Source: Spirochaetales bacterium (GTDB taxonomy: Bacteria; Spirochaetota; Spirochaetia; DSM-2461). From it: a stretch of 64,000 nt of DNA. The notes under the pieces are model-generated. The model ran no database searches. It worked only from the letters and a program-made list of their open reading frames with translations, and was not told the origin of the DNA. The stretch covers positions 1 through 64,000 of the forward strand of contig JAQQAP010000011.1 in assembly GCA_028533045.1 (NCBI GenBank), in the 5' to 3' direction. Of the stretch, positions 15,082-24,159 are shown piece by piece. Position 1 is the stretch's first letter; the number at the start of each line of letters is the position of its first letter. The translations under genes and the position numbers were made by a program.

Positions 15082-16875
15082 ATGGCGGAAAATGCCAACT
15101 ATCAGCTGAGATCCCAGCCTCCCATGCCTGATTTCTTTAAGTTTGACCAGATTCAGAAAGAGGAATATCTTTCTCAGCTGGGGAACTTTAATCAGGAACA
15201 GAGAGCCATATTTCACAAGCTTTGTGAGGTGTGGGAGCCCGAAATTGAGTATAACCGCTTCATAGAACTGGGGAAAAATCAGTTTTCCTTTATTCAGAGC
15301 CATTTGAGTCAGTTGATGCAGAAACTCTTTAATGCCCGCTGCGGCCTTCTGAAAGTCAGTCTGTCCCAGGGGCATATTGGCAACAATCAGGTTATTCTTT
15401 GTGAACGGGATTCCATCCGTTTTTTTTATTACTATATAGAAAATGAATTTACCTACTCCCTCCATTCGGAGGACAAGCTTTTTATTACCCCAAAACTTCT
15501 GGAAAGGCAGGATATTATCCTTCCCGGGAAGTATGTGGAGCCTCTGGGAATGAATGATATAAGCGAGACTTTATATCATAGCGCTCAGGATCAGGTAAGA
15601 ATTTTTCTGGTTAAAGCAGAAAATTATGATTCTCTCTATGTCACGCCTGCCTCCATTCCTCACCTTATTCGCCTGTCCCGGGAAAAAATAAAGGTCGTTG
15701 TGAAGTCTCCCCAGCTCCTAACCTATCTCTCCAAGACAATGGGAATGATGGAGAGTGAAATAACGAAGAGTCTTAAGGATCGGGACCACTCCTTCTGGAA
15801 TAAGTTAAGCCGCTGTCTTATTGAGAATAAAGACGAGGTGGCCGACAAGCGCCGCCATATTCACCCGGAATATTATCCGGCTGTCTCTCTGCTTTATGCC
15901 TATACCCGTAACGGGCTTGATGAGGCGGAGCGGATAAGACAGGACCGTCAGTCCCAAAAGGATGAACTGGTTTCTGTTTGTCAGGCTATTGAAATGCGTT
16001 CCGAAAAATTTCTCACCCAGCAGGAATTGAATGATTACCTGGAGAACGGTATTAAAAAATGGCCCGACTTTAAGAATACCTTTTACGAGAAGTGTGTTAA
16101 AAACAAGAATAAAACCTCCCTGCCTCTTATTGTGAATTTGGGGACCGGTTATATGCACAGGGATCATATTTATCTGACCTTTCGTATGTCATTGCAGGAT
16201 GCGGCCATAGAACTAAAGCAGTATTATCTGGGGATCATGGACGATATTCTGACTTCTCCCCGGGGGGGCGGGGTGACCGTCTTTGCCACCACAGATTCTT
16301 TTCTCTTGAGTATTCGGGAGAGGATTAAAGAGCGTTATCCCCTGCTCGATACTCTTCTGGATAAGCCCAAAATCCTTTCCGAAGGAATCTTGCACTGGAG
16401 CAAAAAACGGTCAAGTACACCTTCTGCCGATCAGGTTCGTAAATTGTTAAACAAGTACTATGAGGAAGATTCCACATTAAGGTTTAAGAGGTTGGATAAG
16501 CTTCTTGAACTCTATCTGCAATCTCTTTTTATGCAGGCATACAGTAAGCTTCCCGTTATCCGTAAGGTTTTCCTGCGGCTCTTTGGGCGTTATGACAGCT
16601 ATTTGGAATCATTCAGCCGGCTGCCGGATACTCCTCGGGCTTCCAAAGCACGGGGGAGTAAGGCGGGAGCATCCGGGGATGACAGTTTTGCCGGCAAGTC
16701 CCTCTCTCCCGGGCTGGACCCCAAGGAGAGGTATCATCACCGGGAAAAAACGGGTCGATCCTCCTATTCCCGCAAAAAGAGGGTGCAGAAAGAGAAGGAA
16801 CGGCGCTATTCTCACAGAGAACAAAATAATGCCTGGACCGAGTTCCAGGATGCTTTAAAGAAAAGTAAAGATTAA
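15082..16875 (+). CDS. large conserved-looking protein, unknown
   Basis: A 597-aa hydrophilic protein with no signal peptide or membrane helix. Residues 1-500 look like one or more alpha/beta domains (for example the predicted beta stretch GGGVTVFATTDSFLLSI at about 390-410). Residues 510-597 are a basic, low-complexity tail rich in R, K, S and H with many RRY/RKK runs, typical of nucleic-acid or membrane-surface binding. I recognise no family. It follows the 45-aa membrane protein by 2 nt, with AAGGAG about 12 nt before its ATG inside the end of that gene, and precedes the HPt gene by 36 nt, so it may belong to one operon with them. Confidence 0.75.
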   Translation: MAENANYQLRSQPPMPDFFKFDQIQKEEYLSQLGNFNQEQRAIFHKLCEVWEPEIEYNRFIELGKNQFSFIQSHLSQLMQKLFNARCGLLKVSLSQGHIGNNQVILCERDSIRFFYYYIENEFTYSLHSEDKLFITPKLLERQDIILPGKYVEPLGMNDISETLYHSAQDQVRIFLVKAENYDSLYVTPASIPHLIRLSREKIKVVVKSPQLLTYLSKTMGMMESEITKSLKDRDHSFWNKLSRCLIENKDEVADKRRHIHPEYYPAVSLLYAYTRNGLDEAERIRQDRQSQKDELVSVCQAIEMRSEKFLTQQELNDYLENGIKKWPDFKNTFYEKCVKNKNKTSLPLIVNLGTGYMHRDHIYLTFRMSLQDAAIELKQYYLGIMDDILTSPRGGGVTVFATTDSFLLSIRERIKERYPLLDTLLDKPKILSEGILHWSKKRSSTPSADQVRKLLNKYYEEDSTLRFKRLDKLLELYLQSLFMQAYSKLPVIRKVFLRLFGRYDSYLESFSRLPDTPRASKARGSKAGASGDDSFAGKSLSPGLDPKERYHHREKTGRSSYSRKKRVQKEKERRYSHREQNNAWTEFQDALKKSKD

Positions 16876-16911
16876 AGAGCCGTTTTGAAAGCAGCTCCAA
16901 AGGACAAAAAT

Positions 16912-17253
16912 ATGGACGATGTATTTAACAAAGAAAAAGCCGCCCGACACACAGCGGATGATTTGGGACTTTTGAAGGAACTGCTCACATTTACTCTGGA
17001 AGATGTGCCTGTCATGCTTAAAGAGTTGGAGGAGCTTTCCTGGGAAGAGACGGACAAAGCGGCTCAAATCGCCCATAAAATCAAAGGTTCTGCCGGTGCG
17101 GTGAGCGGGGAAAAGCTGTTTGCCGCTGCTTTTGAACTGGAAGAGACGGCCAAAGAGGGGGATTCTTCCCGTTTGGAAGAGCTTTATCTTTTTATGTGTG
17201 AATCTTTTAATGAGTTTAAAGACGACCGGGATGTAAAGGCCCTCCTGGCTTAG
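16912..17253 (+). CDS. histidine phosphotransfer (HPt) protein
   Basis: A 113-aa stand-alone HPt domain that would carry a phosphoryl group between a hybrid kinase and a receiver. The phospho-accepting histidine sits in AHKIKGSAGAVSG, the family's signature helix, with supporting helices rich in L and E on both sides. I chose the ATG at 16912 (AAAGGAC 6 nt upstream) over the TTG at 16885. It has a full, single-domain length. A CheY-like receiver is encoded 1.4 kb downstream and a hybrid kinase with a receiver at 56080; either could be a partner, but nothing in the sequence proves it. Confidence 0.9.
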   Translation: MDDVFNKEKAARHTADDLGLLKELLTFTLEDVPVMLKELEELSWEETDKAAQIAHKIKGSAGAVSGEKLFAAAFELEETAKEGDSSRLEELYLFMCESFNEFKDDRDVKALLA

Positions 17254-17294
17254 TACCTCTTGACAGGACAGGGAATCCTCCCTAGAGTTGTTTC

Positions 17295-17582
17295 ATGTTT
17301 GTTTCCGTTATTATCGATGCGGGTGGGGAAGATTCCGCCCGGATAACATCCAATTTACTCCTGCGTTACGGTTTTAAACAGGTGCAGGGGAATTGCTTCG
17401 AATCTTACAATATGAACGAGAAACAGCTGGCCCGGCTCAAACTGGATCTGGACAGGGCTACCGACTTTTACGATGCCCTTCGCTTTTACCAATTTCCCAT
17501 TGAAGATAGAATGGTTATTTCTTCCCTGTCCGAAAACCGCTGGCGCCGCATGATACTTAAGGAGAAAAACAGTGCTCAATGA
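17295..17582 (+). CDS. Cas2-like small ferredoxin-fold protein (orphan)
   Basis: A 95-aa protein patterned like Cas2. The first strand MFVSVIIDAGG has Asp at position 8, where Cas2 keeps its metal-binding Asp. The G-F-K-Q-V-Q-G-N-C-F-E-S segment fits the Cas2 second-strand signature (R-V-Q-x-S-V-F-E). Then LARLKLDLDRA and the ALRFYQFP strand match the Cas2 order helix-strand (LRIYRL). No cas1, other cas gene or repeat array is in the window, so it is an orphan, possibly of the VapD/Cas2 nuclease superfamily doing something else. Its last 11 nt overlap the prfB start. The ribosome site is weak. Confidence 0.6.
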   Translation: MFVSVIIDAGGEDSARITSNLLLRYGFKQVQGNCFESYNMNEKQLARLKLDLDRATDFYDALRFYQFPIEDRMVISSLSENRWRRMILKEKNSAQ

Positions 17583-18676
17583 TTTGAACCCCCGCATTAA
17601 GAAGATAGAAAAAGACATACTCGACGCATGGAGGCGTCTTTGACTCGGATAGGCTAAAAAAACAGGCCGCCGAACTGGAATCCCAGTCGGCCGATCCGAA
17701 CTTCTGGGATGACCGGGAGACGGCGGAGAAAATCCTTTCAAATTTAAAGAGACTTAAAGGGCGTTATGAGCCTTGGGAAAAACTTGTTTCCGACCTAAAT
17801 GATTGTATCGAACTCCTGGAATTGGCCAAAGAAGAGGGTGACGAATCTCTGGAAGGGGAAATCGCCGCTACCATGGACAGCATGGAAGAGACCTTCGAGA
17901 GGCTCAATACGCTGGAACTTCTTTCCGAAGAGACCGACGGTCTCAACGCCTTTGTGACAATCCACTCCGGCGCGGGTGGGACGGAAGCCTGTGACTGGGC
18001 GGCCATGCTCTACCGCATGTACAGCCGCTGGGTGGAACGGAAGGGCTTTAAAATGTCCCTTCTCGATATGCAGGAAGCGGAGGGGGGCATTAAGTCCGTC
18101 TCCATTCAGATTAACGGCGATTACGCCCACGGCCTTATGAAAGGGGAGGGGGGCATCCATCGGCTTGTCCGAATCTCTCCTTTCGACTCCAACGCCCGGC
18201 GTCACACCTCCTTCGCCTCTGTTTATGTTTCTCCCGTTATCGATGACTCCATCGATGTGGACGTGAAGCCTGATGATGTGCGAATCGATACCTACCGGGC
18301 ATCCGGGGCGGGCGGTCAGCATGTTAATAAAACCGACTCGGCCGTACGATTGACCCACATTGAAACGGGCGTAGTGGCCCAGTGTCAGAACGAGCGGAGC
18401 CAGACGAAGAACAAGGAAATGGCTTTTAAGATCCTCCGTTCGCGCCTTTATGAGTTTTATAGGCAGAAGCAGGAAGAGGAACAGGCTAAAAACGCAGCGG
18501 AAAAGAAAGAGATCGGCTGGGGCTCCCAAATCCGTTCCTACGTTTTCCACCCCTACACTATGGTAAAAGACCTCCGGACCCGTGAGGAAACCGGAAATAT
18601 TCAGGCTGTCATGGACGGCGATATAGATCAATTCATAGAGGAGTATTTGAGATACAGTTCTCAAAACAGGGAATGA
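17572..18676 (+). CDS. prfB: peptide chain release factor 2, programmed +1 frameshift
   Basis: Terminates translation at UGA and UAA. The gene is split: GTG at 17572 (AAGGAG 7 nt upstream) opens 23 codons ending CTT, then in-frame TGA at 17641-17643; reading resumes one base later at GAC (17642) to the stop at 18676, giving about 367 aa, the normal RF2 length. The release-factor motifs are intact: SPF (HRLVRISPFDSNARRHTS) for stop recognition and GGQ (SGAGGQHVNKTDSAVRLTH) for peptidyl-tRNA hydrolysis. The 5' end overlaps the Cas2-like gene, and the stop overlaps the ATG of the downstream CheY gene as ATGA, so all three are translationally coupled. Autoregulation through frameshifting is established for prfB. 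Confidence 0.95.
17630..17644 (+). promoter_or_regulatory. prfB: prfB recoding site
   Basis: GGAGG (17630-17634), a 3-nt spacer, CTT TGA C. This is the same arrangement as the E. coli signal: internal Shine-Dalgarno 3 nt upstream of the slippery CTT and a weak TGA-C stop. Confidence 0.95.
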
Positions 18677-19035
18677 ACATATTAGTGGTTGACGACCTCT
18701 CCTTTATGAGGTCCATCATCAGGGATATTCTCGTGGCCGGCGGGTACAGTATTGCCGGCGAGGCTTCCGACGGCCTGGATTGTTTGGAAAAGTATGAAGA
18801 GAAACGTCCCGACCTTGTTCTTCTCGATATCGCCATGCCCCGGATGGACGGCCTTGCCTGCCTCAAGGAGCTAAAGAAGCGCCATCCCGATTCTCTCGTG
18901 GTCATGTGTTCCTCCCTGGGCGACCAGGAAAGAATTATCAAGGCAATTCAGTTGGGGGCCAGCGACTTCATCGTTAAGCCTTTTCAGAAGGACCGTCTTC
19001 TTTCGGCGGTTAAAAAAGCTTTGATCCGGGGTTAG
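18673..19035 (+). CDS. CheY-like single-domain response regulator
   Basis: A 120-aa receiver domain. The acidic pair is in ILVVDDLS, the phospho-acceptor Asp in LVLLDIAMPRMDG, the Ser/Thr switch in VVMCSSLG and the Lys in DFIVKPFQKDRL, so it should be active. With no output domain it works by protein contact, as CheY does on the flagellar motor, or as a phosphorelay node. It starts inside the prfB stop (ATGA) and is followed 5 nt later by the PEGA protein gene. The main cheY of a spirochaete is usually in a che operon, so this is more likely an accessory receiver; the HPt gene upstream could serve it. Confidence 0.92.
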   Translation: MNILVVDDLSFMRSIIRDILVAGGYSIAGEASDGLDCLEKYEEKRPDLVLLDIAMPRMDGLACLKELKKRHPDSLVVMCSSLGDQERIIKAIQLGASDFIVKPFQKDRLLSAVKKALIRG

Positions 19036-19040
19036 GTTGA

Positions 19041-20393
19041 TTGAAGCGACTCGTAACGGCTCTTTTTTTAATACTGATTATATCCTCTCTTCTCTGGTGC
19101 GAGACGACTGACTGGAGCTGCGCCGTAGCAGTCTTCTCCGGTCGTCTGGAAGAGGAGAACAATTTTCTCTACCGCCAGATTCCCCTTCACATCTACCATA
19201 ACATTTCATCCTACGAGGAACATATCCTTTCGGAAGAGGAGATCTCCCATCTTGAGGATGAGGACCAGGTTAGTGACAAGGAGATGCTGCTCGAAGAGTG
19301 GGAGAGCCTTCTGGACCAGAGGGACAGCCTTCTTTTCGATGAAGATTCGGATAGCTACAAATCGCTGACCGCAGAGATTGAGGAACTCCGGAAGCAGTAT
19401 GAGGGGGAAGCCTCTCCCGAGCTTCCCGAGGAAGAAGAGAATACAACATACCAGCCTCTTAGTATTAATTACCTTACCCCCGGGGACGGGGGTATCCTTT
19501 ACAGCTCCTTTGACGAAGCTAGGGAGGAAGAGCCGGATTTTATTATTTCCGGAAGCCTGGATGATGCGGGAGATTTTATCCTTATAGAACTGACCGGTCG
19601 CTACAGCTGGTCGGAGGAGGATATCTCCCTCTGGGCGGGAGCGGGAAAAGCGGGCGAACTGGACCGGTTAACCCTGGAAATGACCGATGCCCTTAAGGGT
19701 ATTCTTCTGGGACGGGATTGGAGTGCTCTTGAGGTCAGTGCCGATCCTCTTCAGGCTCAAATATTCCTGGATAACCGTTCTTTGGGTGTGGGGGCGATTA
19801 CAGAGGAGACCCTCGAACCGGGAAATTACCTTCTTGAAGTGCGCCATCCCCGTCATGTTATTTACCAGGAAGAGATAGAGTTGATGGCCGGTGAGCGGCT
19901 GAGTCGGGATGTTGTGCTTACTCCGGGAGAGGAGGACTTAATCAGTCTCCAGACCGAACCGCCCGGGGCCGATGTGATTCTCGGGTCCGTATACCGGGGG
20001 CAGACTCCCCTGGTTCTCCATCGTCCCATGATTCCGGAAAAGCTTATAATTTCCCTGGACGGATACGACACCCTTTCTTCCGATCTGGGGCCCGAATCGC
20101 CGGAGCTTCTGAGTTTTTCCCTCACCGCCGGGGGAGTGGATTGGGAAGAGGAACGGCTTCTGGCAAAGGATAAGTTTTACAACTCCCTGGGATGGTTCTC
20201 CATCTCTGTGGCGGCCCCTCTTGTGAGCTGGGGAATTACGAAAAACTATGCTTCCATCGGGGATGAGAAGTATAAGGATTATCTTAATGTTTACTACGGC
20301 TCCATGGCTGTGAGCGGGACCCTTTTGGGGGTTTCCCTAACCCGTCTGGTTAAGTATATTAAAGCATCGGAAAAAAGTATTGAGCAGCGCTAG
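19041..20393 (+). CDS. exported PEGA-domain protein
   Basis: A 450-aa protein starting at a TTG with AGG 4 nt upstream, just after the CheY stop. A signal sequence occupies residues 1-20. An acidic, coiled-coil-like region follows (about 55-135, EEEISHLEDEDQ and similar). Two tandem PEGA-type beta domains lie at about residues 230-295 (VSADPLQAQIFLDNRSLG) and 300-345 (LQTEPPGADVILGSVYRGQTP), the fold often found in surface or envelope-spanning proteins. The C-terminal 75 residues contain two hydrophobic stretches that could anchor it. Probably envelope-located; function unknown. It is the last gene before ftsY, 19 nt away. Confidence 0.8.
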   Translation: MKRLVTALFLILIISSLLWCETTDWSCAVAVFSGRLEEENNFLYRQIPLHIYHNISSYEEHILSEEEISHLEDEDQVSDKEMLLEEWESLLDQRDSLLFDEDSDSYKSLTAEIEELRKQYEGEASPELPEEEENTTYQPLSINYLTPGDGGILYSSFDEAREEEPDFIISGSLDDAGDFILIELTGRYSWSEEDISLWAGAGKAGELDRLTLEMTDALKGILLGRDWSALEVSADPLQAQIFLDNRSLGVGAITEETLEPGNYLLEVRHPRHVIYQEEIELMAGERLSRDVVLTPGEEDLISLQTEPPGADVILGSVYRGQTPLVLHRPMIPEKLIISLDGYDTLSSDLGPESPELLSFSLTAGGVDWEEERLLAKDKFYNSLGWFSISVAAPLVSWGITKNYASIGDEKYKDYLNVYYGSMAVSGTLLGVSLTRLVKYIKASEKSIEQR

Positions 20394-20411
20394 CTCCTAG
20401 AAGGAATAATT

Positions 20412-21359
20412 ATGATCTTTGGCAAAAAGAAGAGAAAAGAAAAATCCCCCCGGGAGGAGAAGAAACAGTCCCCCCCGGGAAAGAATAAAAACCTGGCTTC
20501 CCGCATCGCCTCCCTTTTTAAAAAGGACGGAGAGACCGAGGCCTTTTACGAGGATCTGGAAGACCTCCTGATTGAATCGGATATGGGCGGGACGGTAACC
20601 ATGGAGATCTCAAGCGATCTTCGCAGCCGGGTAAAGAAGAATAAAATCTCCGACCAGGAAGGCATCATCAGAGAACTCAGAACTCTTGTGGCCGAATCGG
20701 TGAAGGAAGATTTTTTTGAGCCCGAAGAGGGCAAGCTGAACCTTTTTCTCATCCTGGGAGTAAACGGTGTGGGAAAAACCACCTCCATTGCCAAGATGGC
20801 CCGCCACTACAAGAATCGGGGGGTAAAGGATATTGTTTTGGCTGCGGCCGATACCTTCCGGGCCGGGGCGATTGACCAGCTCAAGATACAGGGCGAACGG
20901 ACCGGCTGCCGCGTGGTGGCTCAACAGCCCGGTTCCGACCCGGGGGCGGTCATTTTCGATACCATTTCCTCTGCGAAAAGCCGGGGGGAGAAGCTCATTC
21001 TGGCCGATACGGCGGGACGAATGCACAACAAGAAGAATCTGGTGCTGGAGCTGGAGAAGATAGACAAGGTTATCAAGAATAATTTAGGCGATGGAGTTTA
21101 CAAGAAGATCCTTGTCATTGACGCTACCACCGGCCAGAACGGTATGCAGCAGGCGGAAATTTTTCATGAAGCGGTGGGAGTGGACGGCATTGTCATGACC
21201 AAGTACGATTCCACCGCCCGGGGAGGCCTTCTTGTGTCCATCTGCCGCCGTTTGGGAATCCCCTTTCTCTTCCTGGGGCGGGGAGAAGGCCTGGATGATT
21301 TAACTCCCTTTGACAAAGAGGTTTATCTCTCCGAACTGATCAGCCTGGAAGGGGAATGA
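20412..21359 (+). CDS. ftsY: signal recognition particle receptor FtsY
   Basis: GTPase receptor that docks SRP-ribosome complexes at the membrane. The 315-aa protein has a short lysine-rich N-terminal region (first 40 residues, KKKRKEKSPREEKK and so on) instead of the long acidic A domain of E. coli, then the NG domain: G1 GVNGVGKT (116-123), AAADTFRAGAIDQL, DTAGRMHNKKNL (G3), MTKYDSTARGG (G4) and the GRGEGLDDLTPFD closing motif. The start has AGAAGGA upstream. Its stop overlaps the ATG of the next gene (ATGA), placing it at the head of the ftsY-lolCDE operon, all concerned with membrane protein or lipoprotein traffic. Confidence 0.96.
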   Translation: MIFGKKKRKEKSPREEKKQSPPGKNKNLASRIASLFKKDGETEAFYEDLEDLLIESDMGGTVTMEISSDLRSRVKKNKISDQEGIIRELRTLVAESVKEDFFEPEEGKLNLFLILGVNGVGKTTSIAKMARHYKNRGVKDIVLAAADTFRAGAIDQLKIQGERTGCRVVAQQPGSDPGAVIFDTISSAKSRGEKLILADTAGRMHNKKNLVLELEKIDKVIKNNLGDGVYKKILVIDATTGQNGMQQAEIFHEAVGVDGIVMTKYDSTARGGLLVSICRRLGIPFLFLGRGEGLDDLTPFDKEVYLSELISLEGE

Positions 21360-22204
21360 GACGGTTTAGACTGATTTTACCCCTCCTGATCCTCTTCTCT
21401 ACGGGAATCGGGGCGGAGGACTTTGAGTCCTTCTATCAGGAGGGAAAGCTGATTGAAGAGGTCCGTTTTGATCCCTATGGGAATCCCCTTGAGTCGCGCT
21501 TCTATCATGAGGGGCGTCTTGAAGAGGAGAGAGTATACAGCTACGAGGATTATCAGGTTCAAATCAGCATAACCCACCATCTTCCCGATGGGACAAGTGA
21601 ACTTTTGGGGGAGACTTTGTACCTCCGGGAGGACGGCTCTCTGAGAATGATGGAGAGACAGCGGGGGGATAGCTCCCTTATGAGCGGTTGGTCCTCCCAG
21701 GCCGAATGGATCGGAGAAGGGAATAGTAAGGAGATCTACCTTTACGGAACCGGGGGAGAGCTCCTGGAACGGATCTTTTATGCCGATAATGTGGAGACGG
21801 AGAAGGAAGTCCTGAGCTACAACAGTGAGGGGTTGTTGCTTTCTTCCAGGCTGGAACGCTCCGGAGAGAGTTTTACTACCTTTTATAATATTCGAGGCCT
21901 GGCCGAAGAGGTCCGCCACTACCGGGACGGGCTTCTTGTCAGTCAGTCTGGCTACGTTTATAATGAGCGGGACCAGGTGGTAAGTGAGAAGAAAGAGGGC
22001 CAGGGGCGTCTGGCCGAATGGACCTGGCTCTATGACGGCGAGGGAACTCTGCTGGAAGAAAAAAGCTTTCAAAACGGCCTTCTAACCCGAAAGGTGATCT
22101 ACGACGGGGAAGAACGGACCGAAGAACTATACAACAAAGGGGAATTGACCCTTACAGTTTACTACAGGGGAACGGAGATAATCGGTGAAGAAAAACAACA
22201 GTAA
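21356..22204 (+). CDS. exported MORN-like repeat protein, unknown
   Basis: A 282-aa protein with a signal sequence (residues 1-20, ending G-I-G-A). The rest consists of repeating units of the form Y-x-E-G-x-L-x-E-E-x-x-Y-x-x-x-G, for example YQEGKLIEEVRFDPYGNPL and YDGEGTLLEEKSFQNGLL, the pattern of MORN/YwqK-type beta-hairpin repeats. It is probably periplasmic. It overlaps ftsY by 4 nt and lolC by 20 nt, so it is locked into the lolCDE operon and may assist lipoprotein handling, which is inference from position only. Confidence 0.75.
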   Translation: MRRFRLILPLLILFSTGIGAEDFESFYQEGKLIEEVRFDPYGNPLESRFYHEGRLEEERVYSYEDYQVQISITHHLPDGTSELLGETLYLREDGSLRMMERQRGDSSLMSGWSSQAEWIGEGNSKEIYLYGTGGELLERIFYADNVETEKEVLSYNSEGLLLSSRLERSGESFTTFYNIRGLAEEVRHYRDGLLVSQSGYVYNERDQVVSEKKEGQGRLAEWTWLYDGEGTLLEEKSFQNGLLTRKVIYDGEERTEELYNKGELTLTVYYRGTEIIGEEKQQ

Positions 22205-23465
22205 ATGGGTTCTTACAACGGCTCTCCGCTATCTCTTTACCAAGCGGAAGGAGAAGGGCCATGTGGCGGCTCTCCTCTCGATTTTGGGTATTGCCGTTGG
22301 GGTCATGACCCTCATCATCGTGCTTTCCGTGATGAACGGCTTTCAGCACAACTACATAGACAATATTAATGAGGTTATCTCCTATCATCTGCGCCTGGAC
22401 AGGGGCGGGGAAGAGCTCTCCCCTGAGGACTGGGCCGCTTTGGACGGGGTTCCGGGAATCACCGCCGCCGTACCTTTTATAGACTTTCAAACGACCCTGC
22501 GGGGAGAGTATTCAGAGCCCGATGTAGCCCTGATTCGCGGTGTTCCCATCGATGTAAGAGAGACCGATCCCAGTTTTACGAAGCATTTGAGCATTGAATC
22601 GGGGGAATTTGACCTGAGCGAACCGGGAAGTATTGTTCTGGGGGCCCAACTGGCCATGAGCCAGGGCGTTTTCCCCGGCGATAGGGTCACCCTTCTTTCC
22701 CTGGCCGGTCAGGGATTGTCCCGCCTCTCCCTGCAGGAGCAGGAATTTACCGTTACCGGAACGGTTCGCTGCGGTTATTTGGAGTATGACCGGACCCTGG
22801 GATTTATCTCTCTTGATTCGGCCCGGTCGATTATGGGTGAGGACTACCTGGTGTACGGTCTTAAAACATCAAATATTAACCGGGAAGAGCGCTGGAAAAA
22901 GGGGCTTGAGGAGCTCTATGCCGACTCGGAGGAGCTGCGAATAAGCACATGGAAGGAGTATAATGTGGCCTTTTTTGATGCTCTGCGCATGGAAAAGGTT
23001 ATGATGTTCCTGGTGGTTTCCCTGGTTTTCCTTGTGGTGGCTGTTAATATTTTTCACTCCCTCAAACGGTCCGTTTCGGAGCGTATGGAAGAGATTGCCC
23101 TGCTTAAATCTATGGGAGCCTCTCCCGTTCAGGTGCAGGGAATTTTCCTTCTTGAAGGCCTCTATATAAGTCTGGCCGGTGTGGGGAGCGGGTTGATTCT
23201 GGGGCTCTCTCTGGCTCTGAATATTAACGAAGTATTTGATTTTGTAGAGATGGTGGTGAACGGGGTCATGGGACTTTTTCGTTCCTCGGGCATCTCCATC
23301 TATTCCAGTATGAACTATTATCTGGTGGAAGTGCCCGTGCTAATTATGCCCTGGGACCTGATATTTATTGGCGGTGCGGCGGTTCTCCTCTCCTTGGGAG
23401 GGGCCTGGCTTGCATCGGCACCGGTGGCGGAAATTCAACCGGCGGAGGTATTGAACATTGAGTAG
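22185..23465 (+). CDS. lolC: LolC/LolE-family ABC permease, first copy
   Basis: Inner-membrane subunit of the lipoprotein-releasing ABC transporter. The 426-aa protein has one N-terminal helix (about residues 28-50, AALLSILGIAVGVMTLIIVL), a large periplasmic domain (about 55-275) and three C-terminal helices (about 280-415), the exact Lol permease layout. The motif FQHNYIDNI after helix 1 and EIALLKSMGASPVQVQGIF at the start of the C-terminal FtsX domain are characteristic. The start lies inside the preceding gene, and the stop overlaps lolD. Paired with a second permease at 24156, it should form a heterodimer. Confidence 0.92.
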   Translation: MKKNNSKWVLTTALRYLFTKRKEKGHVAALLSILGIAVGVMTLIIVLSVMNGFQHNYIDNINEVISYHLRLDRGGEELSPEDWAALDGVPGITAAVPFIDFQTTLRGEYSEPDVALIRGVPIDVRETDPSFTKHLSIESGEFDLSEPGSIVLGAQLAMSQGVFPGDRVTLLSLAGQGLSRLSLQEQEFTVTGTVRCGYLEYDRTLGFISLDSARSIMGEDYLVYGLKTSNINREERWKKGLEELYADSEELRISTWKEYNVAFFDALRMEKVMMFLVVSLVFLVVAVNIFHSLKRSVSERMEEIALLKSMGASPVQVQGIFLLEGLYISLAGVGSGLILGLSLALNINEVFDFVEMVVNGVMGLFRSSGISIYSSMNYYLVEVPVLIMPWDLIFIGGAAVLLSLGGAWLASAPVAEIQPAEVLNIE

Positions 23466-24159
23466 CGAAGAAATAACCCTGGCAGAGCCCCTGGTGGAAC
23501 TTAAGGATGTGCGGAAGATTTATCCCTCCGGCGGGGGAGAACTGGAAGTGCTCAGTAACATTAGCTTAACCATTAATCAGGGCGAGTTGGTGGCTATAAC
23601 CGGTGAAAGCGGTTGTGGGAAGAGCACCCTCCTAAACCTGATAGGCGGCCTGGATAAGCCGAGCGAAGGAGAGGTGACCTCCTGCGGTTATGCTGTCTCC
23701 AGCCTTTCGGAAAAAGCCCTCACCGACTACCGAAACCAGTCATTGGGCTTTGTTTTCCAGTTCCATTTTCTTCTTAAAGACTTCAATACCCTGGAAAATG
23801 TTATGATGCCCGCCCTCATGGCAGGGGAGAAGAAACACTCCGCCGCCGACAGAGCGGCCGAGCTCCTCAAAAGGGTAGGCCTCTCCGAACGGGAAACCCA
23901 CTTCCCCTCCCAGCTCTCCGGCGGGGAGCGGCAGAGAGTCGCCCTGGCCCGTTCCCTCATGAATGATCCCCTCCTCATCCTGGCAGACGAACCCACGGGA
24001 AACCTGGACGAACGTAACTCCCGCCTGGTAGAAGAGGTTCTCTTTGAACTGACCGAGGAATTCCAAAAAACCCTCCTTCTCGTGACCCACGATGCGGCCC
24101 TGGCTAAAAAAGGCCGACGCCGTCTTCATTTGACTCAGGGCGGCGTGCAGGAACTATGA
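23458..24159 (+). CDS. lolD: LolD ABC transporter ATPase
   Basis: Cytoplasmic ATPase that powers lipoprotein release. The 233-aa protein has Walker A GESGCGKST, the MacB/LolD-type Q-loop FQFHFLLKDFNTLENV, signature LSGGERQRVALARSL, Walker B LLILADEPTGNLD and the switch His in LLVTHDAA. The TTG start overlaps the end of lolC by 8 nt; the stop overlaps the lolE ATG by 4 nt. Flanked by two permeases of the family, the assignment to lipoprotein release rather than macrolide or peptide export is firm but rests on that context. Confidence 0.93.
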   Translation: MSSEEITLAEPLVELKDVRKIYPSGGGELEVLSNISLTINQGELVAITGESGCGKSTLLNLIGGLDKPSEGEVTSCGYAVSSLSEKALTDYRNQSLGFVFQFHFLLKDFNTLENVMMPALMAGEKKHSAADRAAELLKRVGLSERETHFPSQLSGGERQRVALARSLMNDPLLILADEPTGNLDERNSRLVEEVLFELTEEFQKTLLLVTHDAALAKKGRRRLHLTQGGVQEL

